From contig NZ_CP063231.1 in the NCBI RefSeq assembly GCF_023612255.1, positions 62,001 to 126,000 of the forward strand: a stretch of 64,000 bases of DNA, read 5' to 3'. Positions 17,445-25,502 of the stretch are shown one piece after another. Under the pieces are notes generated by a model, which worked only from the letters and a program-made list of their open reading frames with translations, made no database searches and was not told where the DNA came from. The first letter of the stretch is position 1. Each line of letters opens with the position of its first letter. This DNA is from Luteibacter flocculans. Its GTDB lineage: Bacteria; Pseudomonadota; Gammaproteobacteria; Xanthomonadales; Rhodanobacteraceae. A program made the translations under genes and the position numbers.

Positions 17445-18078
17445 TGAGATCTGGAACAGCGGAGACACGGACGTGATCGATACGCGGAGCAAGTCCCTTG
17501 GAAATATGCGAATCGTGTGCGCGTTTGCCGCCTCACTATTCATGACCAGCATCGGAGCACGTGCCATGGCTGAGGAACACAGCGAGCGCCAAGCGCAAAT
17601 CGTGAATGGCGAGTTGAAGGTTCCCTTCTCCTCGCACAAGTTTTCGGCTTACTGCTTTGACACGCTGAAGTGTGAGGTGATCTACGGACGCCGTTACGTC
17701 GCGAAACATGATGAGCCTTCGCCTCCACTTACCGGAGACATTCTTAAGAACCTCAATGGGAATTGGATCGGCATCGCAAACTTTCCTCCGCCAGCGCGGG
17801 TGAGCTGGATCGCCAAAGACGGAACTCCGTTGGAAGCTGAGGTCGATCTCGGCGAGATATTCAAGGACCAATACGTTATCTATAGCCCCGATTTGGATAT
17901 TAACGACGTCGCTATCGATCGATATTTTCCTGCGCCAGGCATCTTTCTGGTAATCGATGACCGCACTATCAACGTGTACATGAAGGCCATGGTTTTTCTC
18001 CTTCACCCGAGAGTTCCCGGGAATCGGTACAGCAACATGCGCCACGACCACGTGCTTGCGTTCACCAAAAGCTTTTGA
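17428..18078 (+). CDS. Candidate immunity protein of the lipase effector (exported, unknown family)
   Basis: I do not recognise the family. Two starts are possible. The ATG at 17428 (216 residues) has GGAGGG eight bases upstream and overlaps the previous gene by 17 bases. The ATG at 17506 gives a protein beginning with a typical signal peptide (MRIVCAFAASLFMTSIGARAMA) but has a weak ribosome site. Either way the mature part should be periplasmic, where a phospholipase effector acts. Its body has WIGIANFPPPARVSWIAKDGTPLEAEVDL and DRTINVYMKAMVFL. It ends six bases before the effector start. Base composition is clearly more A/T-rich than nearby genes (48% G+C at 17881-17940, by count), which fits recent acquisition. 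Confidence 0.65.
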   Translation: MSKRFDEIWNSGDTDVIDTRSKSLGNMRIVCAFAASLFMTSIGARAMAEEHSERQAQIVNGELKVPFSSHKFSAYCFDTLKCEVIYGRRYVAKHDEPSPPLTGDILKNLNGNWIGIANFPPPARVSWIAKDGTPLEAEVDLGEIFKDQYVIYSPDLDINDVAIDRYFPAPGIFLVIDDRTINVYMKAMVFLLHPRVPGNRYSNMRHDHVLAFTKSF

Positions 18079-18084
18079 GGAAAC

Positions 18085-20247
18085 ATGGAAGTGGCTGAGA
18101 AACACAGAATGGGGCTGGATGGCCTTATGCAGGATGGCGTCAAAGCGGACCTGATGACGCCTATGGATGAAGCCTGGTACGACAATGCACGGTCAGAGTT
18201 ATCCAACCTGCGCGTGCCGGGACTATTTGCCGCGACGAATCCGCACGAAAGACTTTTCTTCGCCAATTTTGACGGTACGGGGAATGATCTCTACGGCGAT
18301 CCCGAGCATCCAACGAACGTAGGCGCACTACACATTCAGATTGAGGCGGTCAGCGGTAGGAATCCCCGGATATCATCCGTATATCTTCCTGGCCCAGGAA
18401 CCCAGAAGAATCCCATCGCTAGGGTCTGGGATGGTGCAACTGGTAATACGTACGACGCTCTGTTGGAGGAGATGTACGCCGAACTAGTTGCCAAAGCACG
18501 GGAATGGAAAAAGGAAGATCCCCACGCCGACATCCGCATCGTCACCACCGGTTTCAGTCGCGGTGCCGAGCAGGCCGCGGGTTTCTCGCGCATGGTTCAC
18601 GAACGAGGCATCCAGGATATAGAGGGGCTGACGGCCAAGCCGGCAAGGGCCGCCGGCAGCAAGGAGCTCGCCTGGATTCTTCCGCCGCTCGTGCTACCGG
18701 GCCGCACACCGATCAGTGAAGTGCTCTTCGATCCTGTGGGTACCGGTCGCCCGAGGGATCACGATCGCACGCTGCCGTCGTCGGTGGTGTCGGGCTTGCA
18801 GATCGTGGCGCGCGACGAGCGTCGCAATTCGTTTCCGTCGACGCAGATCATTCCCCAGGGACATTCCAGCGACGGGCGCTTTCTCGGCGTCACGGTGCCG
18901 GGCTCGCATTCGGACATCGGTGGCAGCTATCACCTCGACGGCTTGTCCATTCTCAACTTCAACCTCGCGGCGGATTTCATCAATGCGCATAGCGATGTGC
19001 CGTTGGTCGTCAAGCAAGGCGAGCCGAAGGACCCTCGGCGTTACGTGATTCATCATTCCGAGGAACACCTGCCGATCTATCGCACCTCGCGCTTCGATGA
19101 CGATGGCCTGCGCGACGTCATGGGAGCGCAGGTGTCGCCGCCGAATTGCCGCCTGGTCCAGGTGTGTGCCCTGCCCGAACCTCTCGATCCCGCGTTGCAG
19201 GTGCGTGTCGGCGAACGCCATCCCGTCACCATTGGACCTGTGCCGCCGTCGGACCCTGCGGACATCGTGGCGGCCATGGAGGCCTCGGCACGTGCGTCTC
19301 GTGATGTCGAGACCCAGACGCCCGAGATCACGACACCCGAACGCTCGACACGCGAGCCCTCCCCCGCGCCGCTGCTTCCCGGTCTCGAGGCGCTCAACGA
19401 AAGGCCCCAAGTGCCCCTGCGTCTCGATCCCGTAGATGTCGACCCGGTATCGCCGCCTGCCGCGCACATCGAAGCGAGGCCTCTACGGCACGGCATGCAA
19501 GGGGCCGACGTCGCCGCGCTGCAAGGTCAGCTAGCTCAACTGGGTTTCACCGACGCCCGCGCCCGACCGCTGCCGGCGGACGGTGTTTTTGGCGATTTCA
19601 CGCAGGCGGCGGTGGAAGTGTTCCAGGTCGAACGCGGGCTGCCGGTGGACGGCATCGTCGGCCCTGAGACGCGCACGGCGATCGCCGAGGCCACTCTCGA
19701 TCAGGCGCGTTCCATGACAGCGCAGCAGCGTGGCATCGAACGGTCGCAGCCACACGCTGCCGTATCGAACGATCGCGCCGACTGGCCCGCCGCGTGGCCC
19801 GAGCCGACGCTGTTCCCGTCATCGCCCGCTGCATCGTCGCCGTTACCTGCTCGCCAAGCCCCCGACCCGGATGCACCACCACTCGCTGCCGGACCGCGGA
19901 ACACCAGCGATCCCCGCCATCCCGAAAGCTCGACTCACGTGCTCTACAACGCATTGCGCGAGTACATACCGGATGCGTCGGACGATCGGCTTTTGCAATT
20001 CACCGCGGCCTGCCACGAACACCACATCACTGCGCGGAATCTCAGCGACATCCGCCTCGACGAAGACGCCTTGACGATCAGTTTCCGAGGCGACGGTTGG
20101 ATGGCGCTACCGGTGACGGTGGACCTCAAGCAGTCACCGCAGCCTGAGGAGGCCATCCAGAAGATCGAGCAGTTCGATCAATGGAAGATGCAGGCGCACG
20201 AGGTGGCGCAGAACGCGCAGCTAGCGCAGCAGGGTCCGCTGCGCTGA
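18085..20247 (+). CDS. Tle1-like (DUF2235) phospholipase effector with peptidoglycan-binding domain and XVIPCD-like tail
   Basis: This is a 720-residue multidomain toxin candidate. Residues about 55-330 form a DUF2235 alpha/beta-hydrolase: NFDGTGND (61-68), nucleophile elbow GFSRG with Ser158, acid Asp216 in LFDPVG, and His275 in GSHSDIGG, the Tle1 catalytic pattern. Residues 467-535 are a peptidoglycan-binding domain. After a Pro/Ser linker, residues 609-720 (from DPRHPESSTHVLYNALREYIPD) end in a Gln-rich tail. This resembles the VirD4-recognition domain (XVIPCD) of Xanthomonadales type IV effectors; that assignment is less sure. GAGGAA at 18077-18082 sets the start. It should hydrolyse phospholipids of rival cells after transfer. 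The first third is lower in G+C than the rest. Confidence 0.82.
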   Translation: MEVAEKHRMGLDGLMQDGVKADLMTPMDEAWYDNARSELSNLRVPGLFAATNPHERLFFANFDGTGNDLYGDPEHPTNVGALHIQIEAVSGRNPRISSVYLPGPGTQKNPIARVWDGATGNTYDALLEEMYAELVAKAREWKKEDPHADIRIVTTGFSRGAEQAAGFSRMVHERGIQDIEGLTAKPARAAGSKELAWILPPLVLPGRTPISEVLFDPVGTGRPRDHDRTLPSSVVSGLQIVARDERRNSFPSTQIIPQGHSSDGRFLGVTVPGSHSDIGGSYHLDGLSILNFNLAADFINAHSDVPLVVKQGEPKDPRRYVIHHSEEHLPIYRTSRFDDDGLRDVMGAQVSPPNCRLVQVCALPEPLDPALQVRVGERHPVTIGPVPPSDPADIVAAMEASARASRDVETQTPEITTPERSTREPSPAPLLPGLEALNERPQVPLRLDPVDVDPVSPPAAHIEARPLRHGMQGADVAALQGQLAQLGFTDARARPLPADGVFGDFTQAAVEVFQVERGLPVDGIVGPETRTAIAEATLDQARSMTAQQRGIERSQPHAAVSNDRADWPAAWPEPTLFPSSPAASSPLPARQAPDPDAPPLAAGPRNTSDPRHPESSTHVLYNALREYIPDASDDRLLQFTAACHEHHITARNLSDIRLDEDALTISFRGDGWMALPVTVDLKQSPQPEEAIQKIEQFDQWKMQAHEVAQNAQLAQQGPLR

Positions 20248-20358
20248 GTCGTGGAGTGGCCCATGTGGGTGCCGGTAGGGGTGTACTTGACCGAGCCGTC
20301 ACACGCGTTCGACCGTCAGGGCTGAACGATGGGGCTCCGATTGCCAAAGGAAGCCGCG

Positions 20359-20856
20359 ATGAAGACTCGCCGCGTCTACAGCACGCCTGACATCCAGAGC
20401 GCCCGTACTGCCCTTGGCGCCGCCCGCCAGGCGGGTATTCCCGACGACGATCTCTCCCTCGTCGCCCGTCACGACATCGAACTCGACGTCATCCCAGAAG
20501 ACCGCAAGGATGATCATTCGGATTTCATGCCAGCCGCCGTGCGGGGTCTGGCGCAAGGCGGCGCCACCGGTCTGCTGGCCGGTCTCGTGGCCCTGGCCAT
20601 CCCGCCCCTGGGCGTGACGTTGGCGGGCGCGGTGGCGGTCGGTGCGGCAGGTGCGGCCGTTGGCGCCTGGTCCGGCGCGCTGATGGGCTCGGCGGTACCC
20701 GATCCGGTACGACGCAAGTTCGAGGACGAGATCGAAGGCGGACGCATCCTGTTGGTCGTCGATGGCGACGGAGAGGTGGGCGAACGCGCGGACATGGCCG
20801 TGGTTGCCACCGGCGCCACGCCACTGCCGTTCGAGCAACCGACCGCGCTCAGTTGA
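20359..20856 (+). CDS. Glycine-zipper membrane protein, general-stress-protein-like
   Basis: The 165-residue product starts with a ferredoxin-like alpha/beta unit (RRVYSTPDIQSARTALGAARQAGIPDDDLSLVAR). A Gly/Ala-rich hydrophobic stretch follows (about 68-115; GLAQGGATGLLAGLVALAIPPLGVTLAGAVAVGAAGAAVGAWSGALMG), then a second alpha/beta unit (FEDEIEGGRILLVVDGD). This layout is seen in DUF1269/GsiB-neighbour stress proteins that may sit in the inner membrane. AAAGGA at 20346-20351 supports the ATG at 20359. It is convergent with, and only nine bases from, the response-regulator gene. Exact function is unknown. Confidence 0.72.
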   Translation: MKTRRVYSTPDIQSARTALGAARQAGIPDDDLSLVARHDIELDVIPEDRKDDHSDFMPAAVRGLAQGGATGLLAGLVALAIPPLGVTLAGAVAVGAAGAAVGAWSGALMGSAVPDPVRRKFEDEIEGGRILLVVDGDGEVGERADMAVVATGATPLPFEQPTALS

Positions 20857-20865
20857 GCGTGGCCC

Positions 20866-21486
20866 TCACAGTTCGATGATGCCGCGCCGGAGCGCGATCG
20901 CGACAGCGTGAGTACGGTCGTTGGCCTGAAGCTTCGCCAGGATGCTCTTCATGTGCGCCTTGACGGTTTCCTCAGCGATGCCAAGGGCACCCGCCACGTC
21001 GCGGTTGGCTTCGCCGCGGGCCACATGGGTGAGCACCTGGGTCTCGCGTGGCGTCAGCTCGTCGTCTTCGGCGTGCCCGGCCATTTCCTGGGCGATCTCG
21101 TCGGGTATGCGCCGCTTGCCTTCCATGATCTGGTGGATCGTTGCGAGCATGTCCTTGCGCAGTTCGCTCTTCAGCAGGTAGCCCTGCGCGCCCGCGCGGA
21201 ACGCGCGGAGCGCCTGGACGTCGCCACGGTAGGTCGTCAGCACGAGGATCCGCGCGTCCGGGAATTCGGCGCGAATGGCTTCGATGGCCGCGATGCCACC
21301 CATGCCTGGCATTTGCAGGTCCATGAGCGTGAGATCAGGCCGGTGCTCGCGGTAGCGCTCGATCGCTTCCTCACCGGTGCTGGCCTCGGCGATCAGTTCC
21401 AGCGACTCGTGGCCTTCGATAACGGCGGCGATGCCCTCGCGCAACAGGGGGTGGTCATCAACGGTCAGGATGCGGATGGACGGCAT
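20866..21486 (-). CDS. NarL/FixJ-family response regulator (orphan)
   Basis: The 206-residue protein has a receiver domain (ILTVDDHPLLREGIA, phospho-acceptor in LTLMDLQMPGMGG, Lys in YLLKSELRKD) and a C-terminal LuxR-type helix-turn-helix (LTPRETQVLTHVARGEANRDVAGALGIAEETVKAHMKSILAKL). The start at 21486 (MPSIRILTVDDHP) is preferred over an upstream in-frame ATG at 21630 because the extra 48 residues are low-complexity and overlap the divergent DUF72 gene. No histidine kinase is adjacent, so its partner lies elsewhere; targets are unknown. Confidence 0.93.
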   Translation of the reverse strand: MPSIRILTVDDHPLLREGIAAVIEGHESLELIAEASTGEEAIERYREHRPDLTLMDLQMPGMGGIAAIEAIRAEFPDARILVLTTYRGDVQALRAFRAGAQGYLLKSELRKDMLATIHQIMEGKRRIPDEIAQEMAGHAEDDELTPRETQVLTHVARGEANRDVAGALGIAEETVKAHMKSILAKLQANDRTHAVAIALRRGIIEL

Positions 21487-21599
21487 GGGACGCACGCGGG
21501 AAACTCGGGAGGATCGAGTATCGCGCAAAGGCACCCGCGCCCGCTTGTACGGAAACCCGAAGACAGATCCTCCACTTCTTCCCTGGGAGCATCGCTGGC

Positions 21600-22430
21600 A
21601 TGGCGACGAAAAAGGCTCGGGCAAAGGCATCCGCGGCGGGCGCGATCCGCACGGGCATGGGCGGCTGGGTATTTCCGCCGTGGCGCGGCGTGTTCTATCC
21701 CGAGGGCCTGGTGCAGAAGCGCGAGCTGGAATACGCCAGCCGCCAGGTGCGGGCCATCGAGATCAACGGCACCTACTATCGGGCGCCGGAACCCTCCACC
21801 TACGAAAAGTGGGCCGCGGAGACGCCAGACGGCTTCGTCTTCTCGGTGAAAGCGCCCCGCCACATCGTGCAGACACGCGTTTTGGGCGGCACGGGACGAC
21901 GCATCGCCGACTTCATCGATGGTGCGGTGGCGCTCGGCGATCGTCTGGGTCCGCTGCTCTGGCAATTCCTGCCTACGCGCCGGTTCGACCCTGACGACAT
22001 CGCAGCTTTTCTCGATCTGCTCCCCGAAAAGCATGCGGGCGTGCCACTGCGTCACGCGGTGGAAGTGCGCCATGAAAGTTTCATCGACCCGCGCTGGATC
22101 GAGCTGGCGCGCGAGCGCGGTGTCGCCACGGTCTTCACCGATTCGCCCAAGTACCCGTCGCTCGCCGACCTCACGGGCCCGTTCGTGTACGCGCGCCTGA
22201 TGCTCAGCGAATCCGACGAGAAGGCCGGCTATCCGACCCGTGCGTTGAAAGGTTGGGCCAAGCGTGCCATGGCGTGGGCAGGCGGAGATGACCCCGAAGA
22301 TCTTCCGCACGTGGGCGCTGCCACAGCCGACGGTACGCGCCGCGACGTCTTTGTCTATTTCATCTCGGCGGCCAAGGAACGCAATCCGGCCGCCGCGGTT
22401 GCGCTCGCCAAGCTCGTCCCCGGCGCATAA
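21600..22430 (+). CDS. DUF72 family protein (YecE-like)
   Basis: The 276-residue protein has the DUF72 signatures: IRTGMGGWVFPPWRGVFYPEGL, AIEINGTYYRAPEPSTYEKWAAETPDGFVFSVKAPRHI, LLWQFLPTRRFD, AVEVRHESF and FVYARLM. The fold is a TIM barrel like that of sugar-phosphate isomerases or endonuclease IV, and no activity is firmly established. The N-terminus is Lys/Ala-rich. It is divergent from the orphan response regulator (113 bases between starts) and 28 bases upstream of the DUF6348-like gene. Confidence 0.9.
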   Translation: MATKKARAKASAAGAIRTGMGGWVFPPWRGVFYPEGLVQKRELEYASRQVRAIEINGTYYRAPEPSTYEKWAAETPDGFVFSVKAPRHIVQTRVLGGTGRRIADFIDGAVALGDRLGPLLWQFLPTRRFDPDDIAAFLDLLPEKHAGVPLRHAVEVRHESFIDPRWIELARERGVATVFTDSPKYPSLADLTGPFVYARLMLSESDEKAGYPTRALKGWAKRAMAWAGGDDPEDLPHVGAATADGTRRDVFVYFISAAKERNPAAAVALAKLVPGA

Positions 22431-22458
22431 TCTCACTCTTTCCTCGACCGGATACCCC

Positions 22459-23106
22459 ATGGATCGTCTTATCCAGAACACCCTGATCGATCTCTTTGCC
22501 GATCACGGCATCCAGCTCGAAGCCGACGAAGACTGGCTGTTGACCGAAGGCGAGGACTTCCCCGCGATTCGTGGCATCTGGCACGAAGGCAAAGAAGGCG
22601 GCATGGGTCGCCTGGACATCGACATCGTGCTGGACGAGGAACGCACCATCGAGGAAAGCTTCGGCGGTGTGGGTGGCGGCAAGGCTGGTTGCCGCGATGC
22701 CCTCGACGCCTTTGCGCGCAACGACTTCCATGTGGTGCTCGCCGCGTGCTGGCATACGGTGAATGCAGAAAAAGTGGCCGTGCGCGAGCTGGCTGTCGGC
22801 ATGCATCGTTTCACCGTCTACGTGGGCGACTTCACCCTGCGCGGCGACGAAGGTGCGCCGATGGACATACCCGAGGACGCGCTGTCGGCACTGGATGCTG
22901 CCATTACCACGGCACCGCTCAGCGAAGACGTGCATTGGATACGCGTGTTCTACGGCAACGTCGGTGACGGCCGCACGCAGGTGGAGGTGTTGCTGGACAA
23001 CGAGCCCTGGACCGCGGGCCTCAAGGCCATCGTCTCCGCCGACTGGCCGCAGCACGAGCGCTACTACAGCCTGCGCAACCTCATCGCGCTGGTCCCGGCG
23101 GACTGA
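22459..23106 (+). CDS. Conserved hypothetical protein, DUF6348-like
   Basis: The 215-residue acidic, soluble protein has no signal peptide or membrane segment. It contains IRGIWHEGKEGGMGRLDIDIVLDEERTIEESFGGVGGGKAGCRDALDAFARNDFHVVLAACW and a C-terminal WIRVFYGNVGDGRTQVEVLLDNEPW. I connect it tentatively with the DUF6348 family, whose members share a WHE...LDI.V pattern; the role is unknown. It follows the DUF72 gene by 28 bases and may be co-transcribed. Confidence 0.7.
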   Translation: MDRLIQNTLIDLFADHGIQLEADEDWLLTEGEDFPAIRGIWHEGKEGGMGRLDIDIVLDEERTIEESFGGVGGGKAGCRDALDAFARNDFHVVLAACWHTVNAEKVAVRELAVGMHRFTVYVGDFTLRGDEGAPMDIPEDALSALDAAITTAPLSEDVHWIRVFYGNVGDGRTQVEVLLDNEPWTAGLKAIVSADWPQHERYYSLRNLIALVPAD

Positions 23107-23128
23107 ACCAGCGTTTCCGGCGCGGTGA

Positions 23129-23554
23129 TTACGCGCGCGCCGGTCCTTCCCACGCTTCCGGCACCATGATCGCAAACAGGCCGTCGCGCTGCGCCCGGCG
23201 ACCGAGGCGCAGCACCTCGGCGTCGCGCGAAAACAGCGTGCTTGCGCCCGACGTAGCGGCGAGTTCGAGAAACTTCTGGTCGTCGGGGTCGCGACAACGT
23301 GGCAGACCCTCCGGTGCCGGCAACGTGGGTAGCGTGAGGGTCTGCGCGTCGTAACGAGCCAGTGCCTCCGCGCGCCGCGCGTCGTCCAGTTTCAGCGTCG
23401 GATAGCCGAGCACGGCCATCCATTCGTCACGGCAGTCGGCGCGGGTGACGGCGCCGACCTCGCCCGAGGCCAACGCCGCGGCCAGCGCCGCGGCTCGTGG
23501 GTCGGCGAACACGAAGACGTCCAGACAGACGTTGGTGTCGAGAACGACGCGCAC
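23129..23554 (-). CDS. PIN-domain ribonuclease (COG1569-type putative toxin)
   Basis: The 141-residue product opens with VRVVLDTNVCLDVFVF, the first metal-binding Asp of PIN nucleases. CRDEWMAVLGYP holds the conserved acidic residue of the second motif, and RDPDDQKFLELAATSGASTLFSRDAEVL holds the last acidic cluster. Such enzymes cut RNA with Mg/Mn; many are toxins. No antitoxin gene is adjacent. The GTG at 23554 lies four bases after the LLM-oxidoreductase stop, so it is probably translated from the same message. That would make it a lone PIN protein rather than half of a classical toxin-antitoxin pair. Confidence 0.82.
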   Translation of the reverse strand: MRVVLDTNVCLDVFVFADPRAAALAAALASGEVGAVTRADCRDEWMAVLGYPTLKLDDARRAEALARYDAQTLTLPTLPAPEGLPRCRDPDDQKFLELAATSGASTLFSRDAEVLRLGRRAQRDGLFAIMVPEAWEGPARA

Positions 23555-23558
23555 CAGG

Positions 23559-24566
23559 TCAGGCAGCTTCGCGCTGCGCCAGCTCCGCGTGCTGCTCCGC
23601 CACGATGGTGTAGGAGCGCTTGCGTGCTTCGTGATCGAAGATCTGCGCAGTGATGATGAGTTCGTTCGCGCCAGTGCGCTCGATGAACGCCGCGAGGCCG
23701 TCGCGTACCGTATCGGCCGAGCCGACCACGGCGCACGACAATGCGTGATCCACCTGCGCCTTCTCCATGGGCGTCCACACGCCATCCATCGAATTCACGG
23801 GCGGCGGCAACTGCCCCGGCGCACCGCGTCGCAGGTTCCAGAACGCCTGCTGCTGTGACGTAAACAGGCGCCGTGCTTCGTCGTCGGTGTCCGCGGCCAC
23901 CACGTTGATACCCAGCATGGCGTACGGCGCGGCCAGTGCTTCCGACGGACGGAACATCGTGCGATACACCTCCAGCGCCTTCATCATCAAATCCGGCGCG
24001 AAGTGCGAGGCAAAGGCAAACGGCAGGCCCAGCTCCGCTGCCAGTCGCGCGCTGAACAAGCTGGAGCCGAGCAGCCAAATCGGTACGTTGGTATCCATGC
24101 CCGGCACCGCGCGTACGGTCTGTCCGGGTTGTTGCGGTCCGAGGAAGAATTGCAGTTCCTGCACGTCATCGGGGAAACGGTCGTCGCTCGGCCCTAGCGC
24201 GCGGCGCAAGGCGCGCGCGGTGCCCTGGTCCGTGCCCGGTGCGCGGCCCAGCCCCAGATCGATGCGCCCCGGATACAGCGAGGCCAGCGTGCCGAACTGC
24301 TCGGCGATCACCAGCGGCGCGTGGTTGGGCAACATGATGCCGCCCGACCCGACACGGATGGTCTTCGTCGCTTCGGCCACGTAGCCGATCACGATGGACG
24401 TGGCGGCGCTGGCGATGCCCGTCATGTTGTGGTGCTCGGCCAGCCAGTAGCGATGATAGCCAAGGGCTTCCGCGTGAATGGCGAGATCGCGCGTATTACG
24501 CAACGCGTCGCCAGGCGTGGCGCCACGAACGACGGGGGACAGGTCGAGCACGGAGAACGGAATCAT
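23559..24566 (-). CDS. LLM-class flavin-dependent oxidoreductase (luciferase-like)
   Basis: The 335-residue protein matches the bacterial-luciferase-like group 2 pattern: [92 protein letters not shown]. It should use reduced FMN (or F420) with an unknown substrate in the cytoplasm. The ATG at 24566 ([10 protein letters not shown]) agrees with the family start; the extra 13 residues of the longer frame are not conserved. The PIN gene follows by four bases. Confidence 0.92.
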   Translation of the reverse strand: MIPFSVLDLSPVVRGATPGDALRNTRDLAIHAEALGYHRYWLAEHHNMTGIASAATSIVIGYVAEATKTIRVGSGGIMLPNHAPLVIAEQFGTLASLYPGRIDLGLGRAPGTDQGTARALRRALGPSDDRFPDDVQELQFFLGPQQPGQTVRAVPGMDTNVPIWLLGSSLFSARLAAELGLPFAFASHFAPDLMMKALEVYRTMFRPSEALAAPYAMLGINVVAADTDDEARRLFTSQQQAFWNLRRGAPGQLPPPVNSMDGVWTPMEKAQVDHALSCAVVGSADTVRDGLAAFIERTGANELIITAQIFDHEARKRSYTIVAEQHAELAQREAA

Positions 24567-24758
24567 CCGGAAACACCTCGAAGGGAGCGGCGGACGTTCC
24601 GCCAATGCGTTTCACATGGGCGCAGGGGGCGGCATTGCAACCCCAAAGGGTGCGTGGAGGAAACAATCCGTTCCGTGGAGCGATGCGCCACAGCCGATGG
24701 GGAGGAGGAAAATACACCCATCCACTCATCCAGTCCGGTAATCCCGGGGGAGCACCAC

Positions 24759-25460
24759 ATGATCGACGTCCGCCATTTCGACAGCCTGGGCGGTGCCAAC
24801 CACGGTTGGCTCGACGCGAAGCATCATTTCTCGTTCGCCTCGTATCACGATCCGAAGCGCATGGGCTGGGGCGCCCTGCGGGTGTGGAACGACGACACCA
24901 TCGCTCCGGGCACCGGTTTCCCGCCGCACCCGCATGCGGACATGGAGATCATCACCTACGTTCGTGAAGGCGCGATCACCCATGAGGACAGCCTTGGCAA
25001 CAAGGGTCGTACCGAAGCGGGCGACGTGCAGGTGATGAGCGCCGGCACCGGCATCCGCCATGCCGAGTACAACGCCGAGCCGGGCACCACGCGCATCTTC
25101 CAGATCTGGATCATTCCGGATGGTGAACGCAAGGCGCCGTCGTGGGGCACGCGCCCGTTCCCGAAGGGTGAGCGTTCGGGTCGCTTCGTGACGCTGGCCA
25201 GCGGCGTGGAAGGCGACGGCGACGCATTGCCGATCCGCACCGACGCTCGCGTGCTGGGCGCCAGCGTCAAGGCCGGCGAAACCGTGGAATACACGCTCGC
25301 CCCGGGTCGCTATGCGTATCTCGTGCCGGCCACCGGCCACGTGGAAGTCAACGGCGTGGCACTGAACGCCCGGGACGGCGCCGCGATCCGCGACGAAGCC
25401 ACGCTGCGCATCACGGCCAGCGAGGACGCGGAGCTGGTGCTGGTCGACACCGTCGCCTGA
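24759..25460 (+). CDS. Pirin family protein (YhhW-like)
   Basis: The 233-residue bicupin has the metal-binding pirin motif GTGFPPHPHADMEIITYVREGAITHEDSLGN and GTGIRHAEYN in the N-terminal cupin. A C-terminal cupin follows (YTLAPGRYAYLVPATGHVEVNG). Relatives include quercetinase YhhW and redox or transcription cofactors; the substrate here is open. A strong GGGGGAG ribosome site at 24746-24752 fixes the ATG at 24759. About 190 bases separate it from the divergent LLM-oxidoreductase gene. Confidence 0.92.
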   Translation: MIDVRHFDSLGGANHGWLDAKHHFSFASYHDPKRMGWGALRVWNDDTIAPGTGFPPHPHADMEIITYVREGAITHEDSLGNKGRTEAGDVQVMSAGTGIRHAEYNAEPGTTRIFQIWIIPDGERKAPSWGTRPFPKGERSGRFVTLASGVEGDGDALPIRTDARVLGASVKAGETVEYTLAPGRYAYLVPATGHVEVNGVALNARDGAAIRDEATLRITASEDAELVLVDTVA

Positions 25461-25502
25461 CGAGCGTCGGCGGCGAGGGGCGCTGAGGGTATGCTGTGGG
25501 TC

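Noticed and set aside
15118-20247. Interpretation as a conjugative element or plasmid remnant
   Set aside because: No relaxase, oriT-like repeat, integrase, attachment-site duplication or tRNA junction is visible around the VirD4 gene.
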